From: Hericium rajendrae
Lineage: Eukaryota; Basidiomycota; Agaricomycetes; Russulales; Hericiaceae
Assembly: GCA_033439255.1 (NCBI GenBank)
Contig: CM065892.1
Coordinates: 930,001-994,000, forward strand
Length of the DNA stretch: 64,000 nucleotides
Direction: 5' to 3'
Below, in pieces: positions 11,709-23,411 of this stretch. The translations under genes and the position numbers were made by a program. How positions within the stretch are numbered: position 1 is the first letter of the stretch; the number at the start of each line of letters is the position of its first letter. A model generated the notes under the pieces. It was not told the DNA's origin, searched no databases, and was given only the letters and a program-made list of their open reading frames with translations.

Positions 11709-12333
11709 CGCGGTCGATAAGCCGATGGAAGCAATGGAGAACCGACCCGAAGAACCTCGCCAAGCGCTGAGCGTCGTCGCCAAGCTCAACGTGCAGATGC
11801 GCGCATCCAAGCTTGCTCCGCAGACCCGGCTGCAGGCAGACGACATTCATCGTAAAATTTGTCAAGCGGGACCGTGAGCGTCTCACCGATGCTCATGCCG
11901 AAGGCATCATCCTCTGGACCAGTAGACCTCGGCGCGGGCCACTGGAAATTGGAAATTGGAAATTTGGTGATAGAAAACCAGTTCTCGGTAGTCCCGGTGA
12001 GAACACATTTGTGTAAGGACGGTGGCTCTATGCCCCATAAGCACCGCTCGGATTTGCGCAAACGCGCGGAGCCGCGAGCCGTATGTCGGCACCTCTGCGG
12101 CGGCGACTTTTGAAGTGGTGGGAAATATGTAAGTCCCAAATTATTGAAGACATTAACGTCTGACGTATCTGTTCTTTAGTTGAGTCGTTATATCAAGTTA
12201 TGTAGGCCATTAGTTTAGGGGTAAATCAAACAAGAAGTTGCTCGCAACCGCAACCTATGCATAAGACAGCGAGCAGCAAGAAAATTCCTTAATACATCGC
12301 CAAACTTCGCGTTACTGTACGGTATCCCAATTC
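11709..12333. other. intergenic
   Basis: The plus-strand frame 11662-11877 and a minus-strand frame 11786-12139 overlap here, neither with clear coding character or splice partners. Nothing else recognised. Confidence 0.4.
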
Positions 12334-12726
12334 TCACTTTCGCCCTTTTCCCCTCTTACCACTTCCCTTCTTCGACCCTTTCTTGCCATCAGCTTTCCCT
12401 TCGCCTTTCTTCTCGTCACCCTTCTCGGGCTCACTTTTCCCGCCCGGTAAGTCGGCCATTTTCTTCGACCAGTCACTAATGAACCGCTCTTCGTCAGGCG
12501 GTGCATCGACGTCGATCTCGAGCGTCAGAAGCTTCTGATGGCTGTTTCTCGCAGCCATCCTCCTCAACTCTTCGTGGGTAGTGCCTTTATTCGCCTGCAT
12601 CACCAACGTACGCACAGTGCGCCCGTCTGGCCTCAAAGACTTCTCCCCCCAATCCAAACGCGCACCGACGGCTTCATCGCGATGCCTGCTTGGCCATGCC
12701 CGCGATCCAGGGGATGCGTCGCTCAA
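12334..12726 (-). CDS. short lysine-rich protein, possibly a relic
   Basis: A minus-strand frame of 130 codons ends at 12334. The first part looks globular (DGRTVRTLVMQANKGTTHEE, LRRMAARNSHQKLLTLEIDV) and the last 35 residues are almost entirely Lys, Gly and Glu, such as KKGSKKGSGKRGKGRK. The frame has no ATG at its 5' end and opens with TTG. An ATG at about 12764 starts a different frame with plausible residues (ENPSVIERRIPWIAGMA), which suggests a frameshift or missing intron near 12690. Function unknown; the basic tail would suit RNA or nucleolar binding. Confidence 0.3.
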   Translation of the reverse strand: MSDASPGSRAWPSRHRDEAVGARLDWGEKSLRPDGRTVRTLVMQANKGTTHEELRRMAARNSHQKLLTLEIDVDAPPDEERFISDWSKKMADLPGGKSEPEKGDEKKGEGKADGKKGSKKGSGKRGKGRK

Positions 12727-12839
12727 TGACCGAAGGATTTTCTGGTAAGCACGGTCCTGAAGCTGCCATGTCTAGAGACTCATGTACATATAGGAAATAC
12801 TTGCATTTATGAAGACCGGAACAATTGACTTAAGGAAAT

Positions 12840-13020
12840 ACTTGACCAAGACCATTGGCGAGAAGATGAAAATGCGAGGATGAAAATGCGAGGACGAGAA
12901 GACAAGGACGAGAAGACAAGGACAAGACAGCAGGGATGAAAGCGAGGACGAGAAAGCAAGGATGAAAGCGAGGACGAGAGAGCAAGAATGGGAAGCAGAC
13001 GATGAGAAGACGATGGGAGC
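12840..13020. repeat. purine-rich tandem repeat
   Basis: The plus strand is almost all A and G, with repeated GCGAGGACGAGAA and GGATGAAAGCGAGG units of roughly 14-20 bases. The serine- and leucine-rich frames on the opposite strand come from this repeat. Confidence 0.6.
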
Positions 13021-13506
13021 GAGCAGAGAAATACTAACAAGAGGAATGTGGGGTATATTGTATGTATTTTGTGAACACTTGGTCGACTTTGAGCTGACGC
13101 GCCTGCACAAATGTTGAATCCAGCGGCGCCGACGTTCATGACGCCCTGGGGTCTGGACGTGATCCGGGAACCGAAGGAGATTGACAGCTAGAGCGGCGGC
13201 CAGGATTTTGACGGGGCTCGTTAATCACAAACGATGAGTCTGCACCTGATGTTTTATGATAGCGTCGCTCGTTATATCGTATAACGAGTGAGCCTGCTTT
13301 TTTATTAGGCCCCTTTCTCCGTATCAACCCCACTGCAAACGGCCACGGCACCCCACGCTGTCGACAACGCAGGCTTTCCGTCCAGCTCTGCATGGTCTCT
13401 CCTCACCGTCGACGGCATCCACGCCGTGACAGCACGCGTTCAAGAACGTGCAGACGCCGGTTCATGGTGACGTATGGCTCATGCTAGTAGCGCGCTGATG
13501 TGAAGC

Positions 13507-13721
13507 TTGGGCTGAGCTGGTGCTTGACGCTGGAGTGGCTACTTCACTGGAGCTTGTGTTAGCATTGAGCTGCTGATGAGCTGGTGCCGATCTGGTGCCC
13601 CGCTAGTATTGAGCTGGTGCCGAGCTGGCGCCCCGCTGGTATTGAGCTGCGCCGAGCTGGTGCTGAGCTGGTGCCAAGCTGATCCTGAGCTGGTGCTGAG
13701 CTTGCACTGAGCTGGTGCTGA
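13507..13721. repeat. minisatellite of GAGCTGGTGCY units
   Basis: About fifteen degenerate copies of a 10-13-base unit, GAGCTGGTGCT or GAGCTGGTGCCC, run head to tail. No protein on either strand is convincing here. Confidence 0.65.
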
Positions 13722-14767
13722 AATTTCTTTAAGGCCGAAATGCAATAGAAATGAGATATGATTTTTAAATTTCAGCTGCATTTCGAATGGTGTGAAAGGC
13801 AGCTGAAACAAAGCATTTCAGGCTCTTTTGTCCTGTGTTGATTATCTTAGTATCAACGCCGTTTGTTGCTGCCCGAGACTCTTTCGAATTGTCAACTTTC
13901 CAAACAACTTCCTTTCACTTGAAAGGTCATTGAATTAAAGACCTTTGTACACACATCGGTGCAGAAGAAACTTGGCCGAAATGTAAAACTTCCTACCCAT
14001 AACAGTGGCGCTGACTTACAATCGAATTTCGTCATTTCGTCTGCATATCCGGGTGCCCACAACACTTATAAAGTGATTTATTTCGGTCACAGTTCCTTCG
14101 TGGCAATATGACATAGAAATCCTTTGTTTCTGCATTGTTTCAGGCGACCTGATTTCGAGGGCATATATAAAATATCCGTATAGTTTCGCAGCTCAACATG
14201 TATTAGTGAAATATGTAAAATGGGACTTGTTTCGGACCGCCTCAAATCACTCCAGAATTTTGTATTTCAGCCAGGTTTGTGTTCCGTTTCGGCACGACAG
14301 AATGTTCACATTATGGTGTAATTTGAGCTGCTGCAATATGCAACCGGATTAGCATATTTCGTCCGACTTTCGGGTACAGCAAAATCACACTCAATTGATG
14401 CATTTCTAGGTTATTTAAGATGCACATTAGCCTCTCCGCCACAGGTTAATGCATGATGTGCTATGATGCTGTGGCAGAGATACTAGTGTCGGAACCCACT
14501 GGGCGCTGGACTGATGTATGGATGGACGAGGAACATATTTAGTTTGCGCTGATTGTTCCATGACGTAGGCCATTATCCTCATCCGAGCTCTCCAGCCATC
14601 TGCATTCGTGAGCGCTAACATCGTCACTTGCAGCGTAGCAGCACTACCATTCCTTCTTTGACACCCAGCTTCTCACCCTGCGCCCTTATATACTGAGTAT
14701 CTCCTCAACCCCGCCCATTCAACGTCCATCTTGATTCGCGGAGACATCCTTTCCTGCACCGTCCACT
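13722..14767. other. AT-rich stretch with recurring TTTCGG motif, then promoter region
   Basis: Between 13728 and 14380 an ATTTCGGY or GCCGAAAT motif recurs about ten times at irregular spacings of 40-180 bases in otherwise AT-rich sequence without frames. From 14430 the sequence returns to normal composition and leads into the promoter of the next gene. Confidence 0.45.
14687..14694 (+). promoter_or_regulatory. TATA box
   Basis: TTATATAC lies about 75 bases before the ATG at 14768 and is followed by a C/T-rich leader, the usual arrangement in this window. Confidence 0.45.
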
Positions 14768-15627
14768 ATGCCACTTCCATCAGCCGGTCCTCAAGAAGTT
14801 GGTCCTCAAGAACTGTTCGTATTACTGTATAGGTAAGTCATGCAATCGCTGGCCCGATCGTACTTCACCAAGAATCACTGTAGAGGGGCCGACGAGGGAC
14901 ATCTCCTTCTCTCAGACTACATCAGGCCACATCCGACTGTTGTCCGTGTGGCGGCAGGCTCTGATGTCGCTGGTGCGGATATAAGCCTTGAAGATGCGCT
15001 TCAAAAAGAGAAGTGTGTATTTGAGTTGGTTGAATATGCTCTCATGTGGACCTGATCGTGACTAGGATCGGTATCTTGCTAATCCCTGGAGGTACTCTCC
15101 CCGAGTCCACGGCCACATTGGTCGATGCGCTGAAGACACTAGTGAAGCCTCCGACGTTCTCTCTGTAAAACAACTGATTGAACAACTATCAGGCGAAAAT
15201 TGCTGACCATACGATCGCTATCGACAATGGCGTGACTCGTGAGTAACACTCGAGACTTCTCGTGCAATACATATGATTGAAGTCGGCATGCTCAGTGCTT
15301 GCATGCACGGAACTCCTAAACGGAAACATTCTTGCTGCAGATGCCTCGAAGATCCAAGCCTTGAAGGATGAATGTACGAACAGAACTTCCATTCCCCATC
15401 TTACTTCGCTTACGCCGCATGCAGTCCCAGAAATCAGATGGGAGGACGTCAGTCTATATCGCAACGGTATGTATCCACGCACATATCATTACACATGTCA
15501 GATATGAATTTTTGCAGGGCAGTACTGGTCTGCGGTCGGAGCCCCCGACGTCTTCAGACCCCTCGGAAACATCTTCTCTCTCGCACTCAAGAATCACGTC
15601 GGGTACTGGTATCCCTTCCTCCCTTCC
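14768..15627 (+). CDS. DJ-1/PfpI-like domain, catalytic cysteine missing
   Basis: Exons 14768-14832, 14884-15012, 15066-15141, 15193-15238, 15296-15466 and the start of 15518-16148 read in one frame. The product has the strand-turn ILLIPGGTLPE typical of DJ-1/PfpI (class I glutamine amidotransferase-like) proteins, then the nucleophile-elbow region AIDNGVTLLACTELLNGN. Where family enzymes carry Cys-Thr/Ser-Gly, this protein has Asp-Asn-Gly, so it is probably not a classical DJ-1 protease or glyoxalase. The conserved C-terminal strand (GQYWSAVGAPDVFRP) lies at the start of exon 6. No stop follows: the frame continues into the SMI1/KNR4 coding region, so either the two are one 632-residue fusion protein or the upstream gene uses an unspliced stop near 15507. 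Confidence 0.6.
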
Positions 15628-17044
15628 ATGCCTCGCAAGCGGCCGTTGTCTTTCGACGCTGCGGCTGAAAGTGACGAATCGAACAAGAAACGCCTCTCGG
15701 CTGGTGAAACAGCTGCTAAGGAGATTCTTGCTCATACAGAAGTGGATCGTGTCTTCCTGACGGCGGGCGACTTCGCCGGCCGTCTCGCCTGCGAGAGCTT
15801 TCTCGATGCGGGCAACTCGATTCTTCTCGCATTGTTGGATACCTTCCCGAACAGCGACAACAAGATCGGGCTATACGTTCGCTACTCATTCGAGTTCCTG
15901 TGGGAACGGGCGGGTACGCGTCCGCCCGTGCCATGGGAGCAGCCCAGCGCCGAAGAGCTCGCGGAGTGGGACGAGCGCATGCGGGGTAATTGGCCGGCCG
16001 ACGACGAGCGCGAGAGCACGTTTGAAACGCTGTGCGATATGGTTGCCTTGGGCGACTTGGACCCGCGGCCGTACAGCCTGACAACGACGCTCGCGCTCGC
16101 TGTCGAACTGGACAAGCAGGACAAAGTACAGGAACTCGGTGATCTCTTGTACGTCTCATCTATATCGTTACAGCGAATATTGAAATAAATGATTCAATGC
16201 AGAGCTCGCCGCCAGAGGATGGAAGAGCACCCCACGACCTGGCTCCAGATCTCCAGGTACCGCACCCTCGCCGGACTCATCCTCGACGGCATGTTCAAGC
16301 GCTCGTCCGATCAGACCACCGAGAGTGCCCAGCAGGATGCAAATACCGTCATCGCAGCCATCCGCGCGTGGCCCAGCCGGAATAGCGCGTACCGCGCCGC
16401 GCGTTCCCAGCGCCAGGCCGTGCTGTCCACTGAGCCCTTCGACGCGCTCATCACGCAACTCGAACCATCGAAGTGGGAGGGCGAGGAAGCGCTGCGCCGC
16501 GCGCCGGCGTCGGAGGACGCGATCCGCGCTGCGGAGGACCGGCTCGGCGTCGCGCTGCCGGAGGACTACAAGGCGTTCCTGCGCGTGTCGAATGGGCTGG
16601 GGATGCTGCCGCCCCTCGAGCTCCCCGGGCTGCGCCCCGTGGAGGCGCTGGAGTGGGAGGAGTCCGAGGGGCTCAAGTGGCTGGAGGGCGATCTGGGGCT
16701 CGAGCTGGATCCCGCGGAACGCGAGAAGGTGCCGAAGATCGGGCGGGTGATCATGATTTCGGACGAGGCGGACGAGGAGAGCGTGTGGCTTTATGAGCCG
16801 GCGCAGGTGAAGGAAGTGTTGGAGGTGGTGAAGAAGGAGAGGAAGCAGACAGAGTATGCGCAGGAGGTTGGATGGAGGTGCGTATTGTCTTTCGGTTGTT
16901 TTTATGCTTGGATCGTGTGAATGACTGTTGTTGTACAGGGTGGGCTTCTGGCTCCATTGGTCGCCGGAGAACATTACTTGGTACAAGTCTGTCAGGGAAT
17001 ATCTTGAGTCTGCGGTCCTGAAGGCCAATGGGCCGACACAATGA
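15628..17044 (+). CDS. SMI1/KNR4-family protein
   Basis: Exons to 16148, 16203-16877 and 16939-17044, counted from the ATG at 15628, give 433 residues. That start follows PFLPS and opens with MPRKRPLSF. The first half is helical and acidic. The second half carries the SMI1/KNR4 signature around residues 290-400: RLGVALPEDYKAFLRVSNG, then VIMISDEADEESVWLYEP and a closing aromatic segment (VGFWLHWSPENITWYKS). In yeast, Knr4/Smi1 links cell-wall synthesis to the Slt2 MAP kinase pathway; an analogous scaffold role here is inference. The reading frame is continuous with the DJ-1-like segment upstream, so the true start may be 14768. Confidence 0.8.
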
Positions 17045-17439
17045 AGCGGAGAATATATGGACTACGTACGTCCGCAACGTGTATGATAATTGGTTGTTGG
17101 GTTGTCAATGTCAACAAGAATACCAGGCTCGCGTGGTAACGTATGACCGCTTTTTTAAAGAATTGTTTGCGTTGCTGTGCTATGACCATGAACGCTTGAC
17201 GACGCAGGTAATAGTGATATCGACACCAGCAACAATAGCACTAAAGCCTTAGTAACGCAAGGGCCCTTCAATGAACAATTGCCATGAGTACGAAGCCTCA
17301 ACTCCGTATACAATAGACTCAGATGATATAAACCTTGCGATTCAAAATCGAGATATCCCATACGAGTTACCCTTCATCTGCTAAGGTGCGTAATGTCACT
17401 CATCAAGTATAACGCAGATCTGACGCTCGCTCCAAGTAA
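17045..17439. other. intergenic between SMI1/KNR4 and F-box genes
   Basis: No gene seen. It should hold the 3' untranslated region of the SMI1 gene and the promoter of the F-box gene; a TATAAA-like GATATAAACC occurs at about 17325. Confidence 0.5.
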
Positions 17440-19286
17440 ATGAACATCCACCGTCGCGCAAACGATGGCGGGATGCCAGTTGAGCTCCTGTCATTAATGT
17501 TCAGGAAGCTTGATAATAAGGACGTACTTCGATGCTCTTTGGTGAATACTCTCAATGCTGATGACCGCCCGTGGATGTTGATTATTCCGTAAGGTTTGCA
17601 AGGACTTCAGAGATATAATCAGCAAGGATTCGAGACTTCAATATCCGATCGCACTGGCGAAGCACGGGTTTATAGATGGTCCTCACGGGGACCGTGCAAT
17701 AGGAGAATGTCTCCGCCTTCTTCTCGACCAGCGAGCCCGCTGGCACACTTTTGCCAGATTTGGAGTGATGAAGATACTCTGGTCTTCCGCCGAAACACTC
17801 ACATATACTGATGGTATGCTTGTTCGACGCGCCGAACGCACGGTCGGACACGAACGGCGGGATACAGTGTTCGTTCGTTATATGCCGAATCGGATGGACG
17901 CAAATGGCTTCTATGCACATCTCTCTGTCAATTTTCCCGTGGTAGCCGCAAGCGTTGACCCTGTTCGTGATCTCTTGGTTCTGGTGGAGATGCGCATACC
18001 GGATCCTGACAGCGACGCAAACACCATCATCCGTCTACGCCTGGCGAAAGCCACTCCTATCCTCGCTTGGGTACCACATCCGGAAGTACGTCGTGATACT
18101 CTTGGACTTGAGTATGATTGCGTTGGCAAACGCGACTGCAAGGTCTTCGGGCTTCGCATCGCTGGCAACAAGCTCATGCTCAACGTCGGAGACACGGTTT
18201 TTACCTGTCTATACATCTGGGACTGGACCACGGGGGAACAGCTTGTGCAGCGTACTCCCAATGAGGTGTACTTCAGTATCGATGCCTCGTTGCCGTTCCG
18301 GTTGATTTTGGACCAACACGGCCTTGAACCAGGCCTCCACTTCTTCGCCGACATGCTGTCATCTGATTCATTCATCATGACTTACTACCTGCCGACTTAC
18401 ACACTCGAAGAGGAGCCCGTACAGGAAGAAACACCGTGCTGCATCAAAGTCTTCAGCATGGACCAGGACAATGACGATCCCCTCGGTGTGGTGTGGGACT
18501 TGGGGCCAGGCGTGTATCATCTTCTTACACTCATATTGCCAATGCCAATCAGCAACGTCACGATGACACCCGACATCATCATTGGGCCATATCTACCACG
18601 CCCTAATTCGCGTACGCCCTTCTCAGGCGATCCTTCGTCTCGCATTATCGTCATTGATCTTGGAACTGAGGAGGACTCGACCGGGAACCGTGTGGCACCA
18701 TGCATGATTGTGCAGCAGAGCACTCTAATTGCCCTCGCAGAGAAATACGCACCGCGTGCTTCACCTGGGGAAGAGTCAGACGTCGATGAAGCTGTGAGGA
18801 TACCATGGGAGGAATGGGGCCCGCAGCACACAAGGGTGATCGAGACGGTTCGGTGCGACCACTGTCCTCGCGCGGTGCAGTAAGGCTCATCCACATATCC
18901 CATATCAACGCATACTCACGTCTTGATACCCGTAGCGCCATCCACGGCGAGCGTGGAGTTTTCACAATCCTGGACGCAGCGGGTCTCCGTCGCACTTGCA
19001 TCCTGGACTTCAACACTCGCCCCTCAATACTCGGTGACGATTATGATACCCAAACTCACCCGTGCAGAACGCGCCTAGTTACGGGGCCGTCAACCGTGCG
19101 CTCTCCGCACTTCAAAGAACCGATCATGTCGCATTTGCCGTACTATGAGACCTTCATGTTAGGATCGTTGGGTGATCCCATAATGGACTACGGTCTCGAT
19201 GAGGAGCGCTTAGTGCAAGTGGCGGTGAGTTCTCATCTCTCATCAAAAGACATAGCCTTGAACAGAGAGATTCAGCCTCGGGGTGA
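17440..19286 (+). CDS. F-box protein with long C-terminal domain
   Basis: Exons 17440-17541, 17594-18852, 18936-19224 and 19266-19286 give 556 residues. An F-box lies at residues 12-48 (MPVELLSLMFRKLDNKDVLR, then CSLVCKDFRDII), the motif that binds Skp1 in SCF ubiquitin ligases. The remainder is probably a beta-rich substrate-binding domain with a WDWTTGEQL motif and an EEWGPQHTRV motif late in exon 2. The gene at 42150 shares length, these motifs and intron positions, which supports the joins used here, including the 83-base intron that removes an in-frame stop. Start 17440 is used because it is the first in-frame ATG. The last exon is tiny and least certain. Substrate unknown. Confidence 0.75.
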
Positions 19287-19376
19287 AGACTTGGGCAGCA
19301 TCCTTACTGTCCTTTTTGTGTAGAAAGGCCTATATAGACACACAAGGCTGAGACCACTGATCATCTTGCGCACACC

Positions 19377-19743
19377 TGTTTGTTGTACGAACACGTAGAG
19401 ACTGACTCGGACTATCCGGCCAGCATCTATGTTTCTTGCTTCTCTAGATTATAGCTCACGCACCTCCGCCACGTAGTACGGGCATACGGGCACAAATTTG
19501 ACGGGAATAACGCAACCAGACTGGCATCTCGACCAGATGCTGTGTTTGAGGATTTCAGATGCGCCTGATGAAGTTCCGAGGGTCATTCTTATTGATTTTG
19601 CGTTTGCGACGCAGCATCTGGGCGATGTGAGCGGGATGCCTGTGACGCCGGACATTAGGAGGCTCCGCGGTCACCTTGTCTGTGATTTGGACGTTGACAG
19701 ATCATTGATGGATGAATATTGGTTTGAAGCGATAGAAGAATAA
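19377..19743 (+). pseudogene. kinase-like C-terminal relic
   Basis: A plus-strand frame (19498-19743) reads VILIDFAFATQHLGD and then LRGHLVCDLDVDRSLMDEYW to a stop. This matches the C-terminal half of protein-kinase-like proteins common in mushrooms, in which the first motif takes the place of the DFG region. Upstream, 19377-19500 contains plausible coding pieces in other frames interrupted by a stop. No start, ATP-binding lysine or HRD-like segment is present within reach. I read it as a decayed or truncated copy. Confidence 0.4.
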
Positions 19744-19899
19744 TATTGCTGATGGATCTATCCATCTGCGCGTCTGTCTCACTGATACTCATTAGTGCGA
19801 GCATGCTGTATTAGAGATTTGTAGCATCATCGCGCTATGGTGCATACTCACGCTCTAATCGGGCAGACCGACACACCCAACAAACAAACACACATGAAA

Positions 19900-21039
19900 C
19901 TACGCGTTAAACGCAATCAGCGTCCCTATAAGCGCGCCAATCGACCCGACTGCCTCGTCCGTGCTCGCGTCGTCCTCGTCTCCAAGCTTCTTCCCGCTCT
20001 GCATCGCGACGACGCCGACGACGCACATCTCGAGCAGACCCGCGATGTCGAGAGCCTCCTGGAAGACCTCGAACAGGATCGAGCCGCCCTCGCCGTCGCG
20101 GCACACCGCGTACGGGTACCCGGGCTTCTCGGCCGGCTCCAACTGCAGCGCGCGTCGTCAGCCCTTCAACAACAGCGACGCACGCCAGTGAGACGCACCA
20201 AGACGCACTCGTCCCGTGCGATCCACCGATACTTCTTCTCCAAGTACTTGATCTGCCGAAAGCTGCCACCCAACTATCAGCACTCACCCTCTACCCAACC
20301 AACAGCCAAACGCACCTCTTATTCTCCTTCAGCGGCATCCACTCCTTCAGCTTCGTCTTCTTCTCCCCGCGATACACCAATCGCGGACTACTATGGTCCC
20401 AATCGATCTCCGCGAGCACCTCGCCCCCGCGCCCGCTCACGACCGTGCGCTTCTTCTCCGTCTTGACGCTGAACGGCGCGCGCCCCGCGCCGTCGAGGAT
20501 GGGCCCGTTGAGCAGGGCGTCGCCGGGCGCGCCGAGGCGGAAGGACGCGCGCGGGCGCGTGTCGTGGACGGGGTTGTAGTGCTTGGCGCCGGCGCCGGCG
20601 ATGACTCCCAGGGAGGGGCGGTAGGTGCCTGCGCCGCCGGGGGGTGGAGGGGAGGTGCCGGGGGCGGCGCGGTTTGCGTGTGAAGGGGCGCTTTGTAGTC
20701 TTGGGGCGGGGGCGACGCGCTGCCGTAGCCTGGTGGTGACGCACTGCCGTAGCCCTGCTGGGGCGGGTACGGGCTGCCATGGCCTGGGGGCGGCGCTCCG
20801 TGGGTTTGCGGAGGTGCGCTGTAGCCCTGTGGAGGTGCGCCGTAGCCCTGTGGAGGTGGAGCGCCGTATGGCAGCTGTTGCGGTGGTGGGGGCGCGCCGT
20901 ACGGCTGGCCGTATGGAGGTTGTTGGGGAGCGTACTGCCCGTACTGGGCGGGCGGGCCCTGCTGGTATCCTGGCATTGGGGGTTGTGCGCCGTAGGGTCC
21001 GGCAGGAGGCCAGCCATTCTGCGTCTGGTAGCCGGACAT
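19900..21039 (-). CDS. PYGAPP-repeat protein with C-terminal beta domain (DUF6593-like)
   Basis: Minus-strand exons 21039-20745, 20628-20316, 20262-20199 and 20142-19900 give 304 residues. The N-terminal ~98 residues are a low-complexity Pro/Gly/Tyr/Gln tract with PYGAPP and QGYGAPP units (start MSGYQTQNGWPP). The rest is compact: GEVLAEIDWDHSSPRLVYRG, KEWMPLKENK, then IKYLEKKYRWIARDE and GSILFEVFQEALDI. This pattern resembles mushroom DUF6593 proteins, from memory. The first intron (20629-20744) lies inside the repeat and is needed to keep frame; an indel in the repeat would be the alternative. Prion-like tyrosine- and glutamine-rich N-termini often drive condensate formation, but nothing here proves it. 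Confidence 0.65.
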
Positions 21040-23411
21040 GGTGTGCGTGTCTAAGTGAGGAGTGCGGGGGGATGGTCGATGGTCAGGACCCAGGATCCAG
21101 CTGGGCGCGGGGGAGGAAGTGCAATGGCAGGATGGCAACGACGCACGGCGGTTTAAATGTCAGCGAGGTAAGCACAGATCAAGACATCGCGAAGGTGAAG
21201 TGGATTTGGCAGGCGTGATGCGCTGCATCGCAATGGGCTGATGGACGTCGCCCTCGGCGGCTCGCTCTCAGTCGTGCAGCAGGTACCTGTATCAATTCAG
21301 GGCCTTGGGCTGGCTGCACTGGGATACGAGCTTGCTAAAAGGCCGATCGTGCTCGGGCAATTGACTATGTCGGCGTTGGAGAAGGTTGGGTGACATGCTA
21401 TTCGCATGCAAAAGAGTTCCATATCAATATCTGCGGGGCAAGCTCGGCGTCGTTGGGAGGATGCTGGCACGGTATAGACGCAGGTGGTATACATCGCCGT
21501 AGATCACCGTATCATCATACCTGTAGCGCTGATTGTATCTATGAATAGCGCGAATAAGTATCGCGGCCCGCACCGATGCCAACCGGTCGGGCAGTGAAAT
21601 CCGTAGAGAGTACTCACCATTCTATAAAGTACTGAGGATTGCAGCGCTACGACTCGTGGTCGAGAAACAGCCACAGCAAAGTGGCAGAATCTTGCAAAGA
21701 ACTGACAAGGGTACGAAGATGAGCCCTGCTTCCGGGTCGAGCCGTCGACATGATCACCATCACGATCAGCAACTTACAGCCATGATGTCATGCTGCATGA
21801 CTGCAATGCGACTGGTCAAGAATTGCAGTCAAGAATACTCACCTCGAGGCTCCTCGAGGCGAGCCCGACCTTGAGCGTAATATAAGTAGAAAGGCAAATG
21901 TGTGCAGGTTCTTCATGACCGAAGTTCACTTCACGAGCTTCTCCATCAATTTTCCATAATGTAATGTTTGCGTCGTCCGAGTTTGGGGGGTTCGAGACCA
22001 TATTTACGATTATGGGCAGTAGACGTACTTGCGCAGATCGCAAGGCGTCTTCATACGGTATCTTTATAAGTGCCACACGAATTTTTTGGGCCACATGTCA
22101 AGGATGGTCATATCACCACAAACTGTTGTACATACTGTAACATCAATCTGACGGTAATTACACGCGACATGATGCATGATACATCACGAACGACCAATTG
22201 CTCCGGTACAAGATCCGTTGCAAGGACAGCATACTCATTGAGAACAAGCCGATGGGCCGAGGGTTGGCCGGTCTGCACCCCGCCGTTTCATTGAAAGAAA
22301 GTCTGCACAAATGCGAATATAGGTCGCCAGGCGCCCTGTTCAATTGTCGCCGGAGTAGGCAAGCCAAACTGCGGTCCCGATAACAGATACTGTACGATCG
22401 GACGACATCTTATCGCGCAACTGACGGAGAAGAACATTGATGGCGATCCGCCGGAACTGCAAATTGTTTAAATGCTTCGTGTTCCGTGCGGTGGTAAGTT
22501 ATGAGCAGCCACTACGGTGCCTGCAACAAAGGCACTGCGTCGACGGGCTCCGAATTGTCGGTGTTTCAAAATTCCTGTCTCGATTGACAGTGACACAGGT
22601 AAAAAGAGAAGATTGTCGGCGAAGTGAGGACCGGTCGGCGAAGCTGTCAGAACACGGCAGCACGGGCTCCGGAAGAAAGCCACGCCACAACTGAGATTCA
22701 GTGAGAAGTCCCTCTAATGGTCGGACTCTAACGGTCGGAGAGAAGCATAGCTTCGACGAAGACAAGTCTTGTGCGAGAGAATACAGTGACGAAGCCGGTC
22801 CTGATAGCAAGCAACATCGTCATTGGAGAGAAGAGCCAAATCTGGGACCGCTGGAGATGTTGCGGAGACATCGACGAATTTGGCACTGACCCCATTAGCC
22901 GGCCGATAGAAGCGTCGATGACATCGACGAGGCATATCTCGAGCACAATGCAGACAAAGCATGGCGGTTGTTGGCCATGTTGGGCACAAAGTCCTCAAGG
23001 GCGTTTCAACAGCACAAACGAGCAGTCCAAGGGTCATCGGCGGGATGAAAGCAAGCCAGGTGGCGGGGCGCGGGTGGCGGGAATTGCCTGAAATGGGGCC
23101 CCGTGGGAAAGACATGGGTGTGGGAAACCCTTCGCCCAGCAACCCTGGACCCAGAAACCCTGTGCCCAGCTCTCCCGTTTTAATCCTCTCCTCCTTTCAA
23201 CCGACTACCATCATCTGCTGTCTCTCTCTCCCCCATCCCACTACAAGTACGTTGTCCCGCTCGTCGCTTTCCCCGCCGTCCTGCTCACCTTTTCTTGTCT
23301 ACGTAGCACAACACCCACTCACCCCACCCCACCCCCACCCTCACCACTACAGTGAGTGCAACGCGTTCGCAACGCGTCATTCACGTGTCTGATCGCCCGC
23401 TTCCTCCGTAG
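21040..23411. other. intergenic, weak frames only
   Basis: A minus-strand frame at 21816-22094 (92 codons, starting MAQKIRVALIKIPYEDALRS) ends with a consensus GTGAGT donor after SRSLE and could be part of an exon, but I found no partner. Nothing else between 21040 and 23150 is convincing. Confidence 0.45.
23160..23411 (+). promoter_or_regulatory. pyrimidine-rich promoter and leader of the first 14-3-3 gene
   Basis: The plus strand is strongly C/T-rich (CTCTCCTCC, TCTCTCTCCCCC, CACCCCACCCCACC), typical of strongly expressed basidiomycete housekeeping genes. A GTACGT donor at about 23248 and the CCTCCGTAG just before the ATG could bound a 5'-untranslated intron. Confidence 0.45.

Noticed and set aside
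16168-17028. 286-codon open frame on the minus strand
   Set aside because: Antisense shadow of the SMI1/KNR4 exon; the plus strand carries the family motifs and splice sites.
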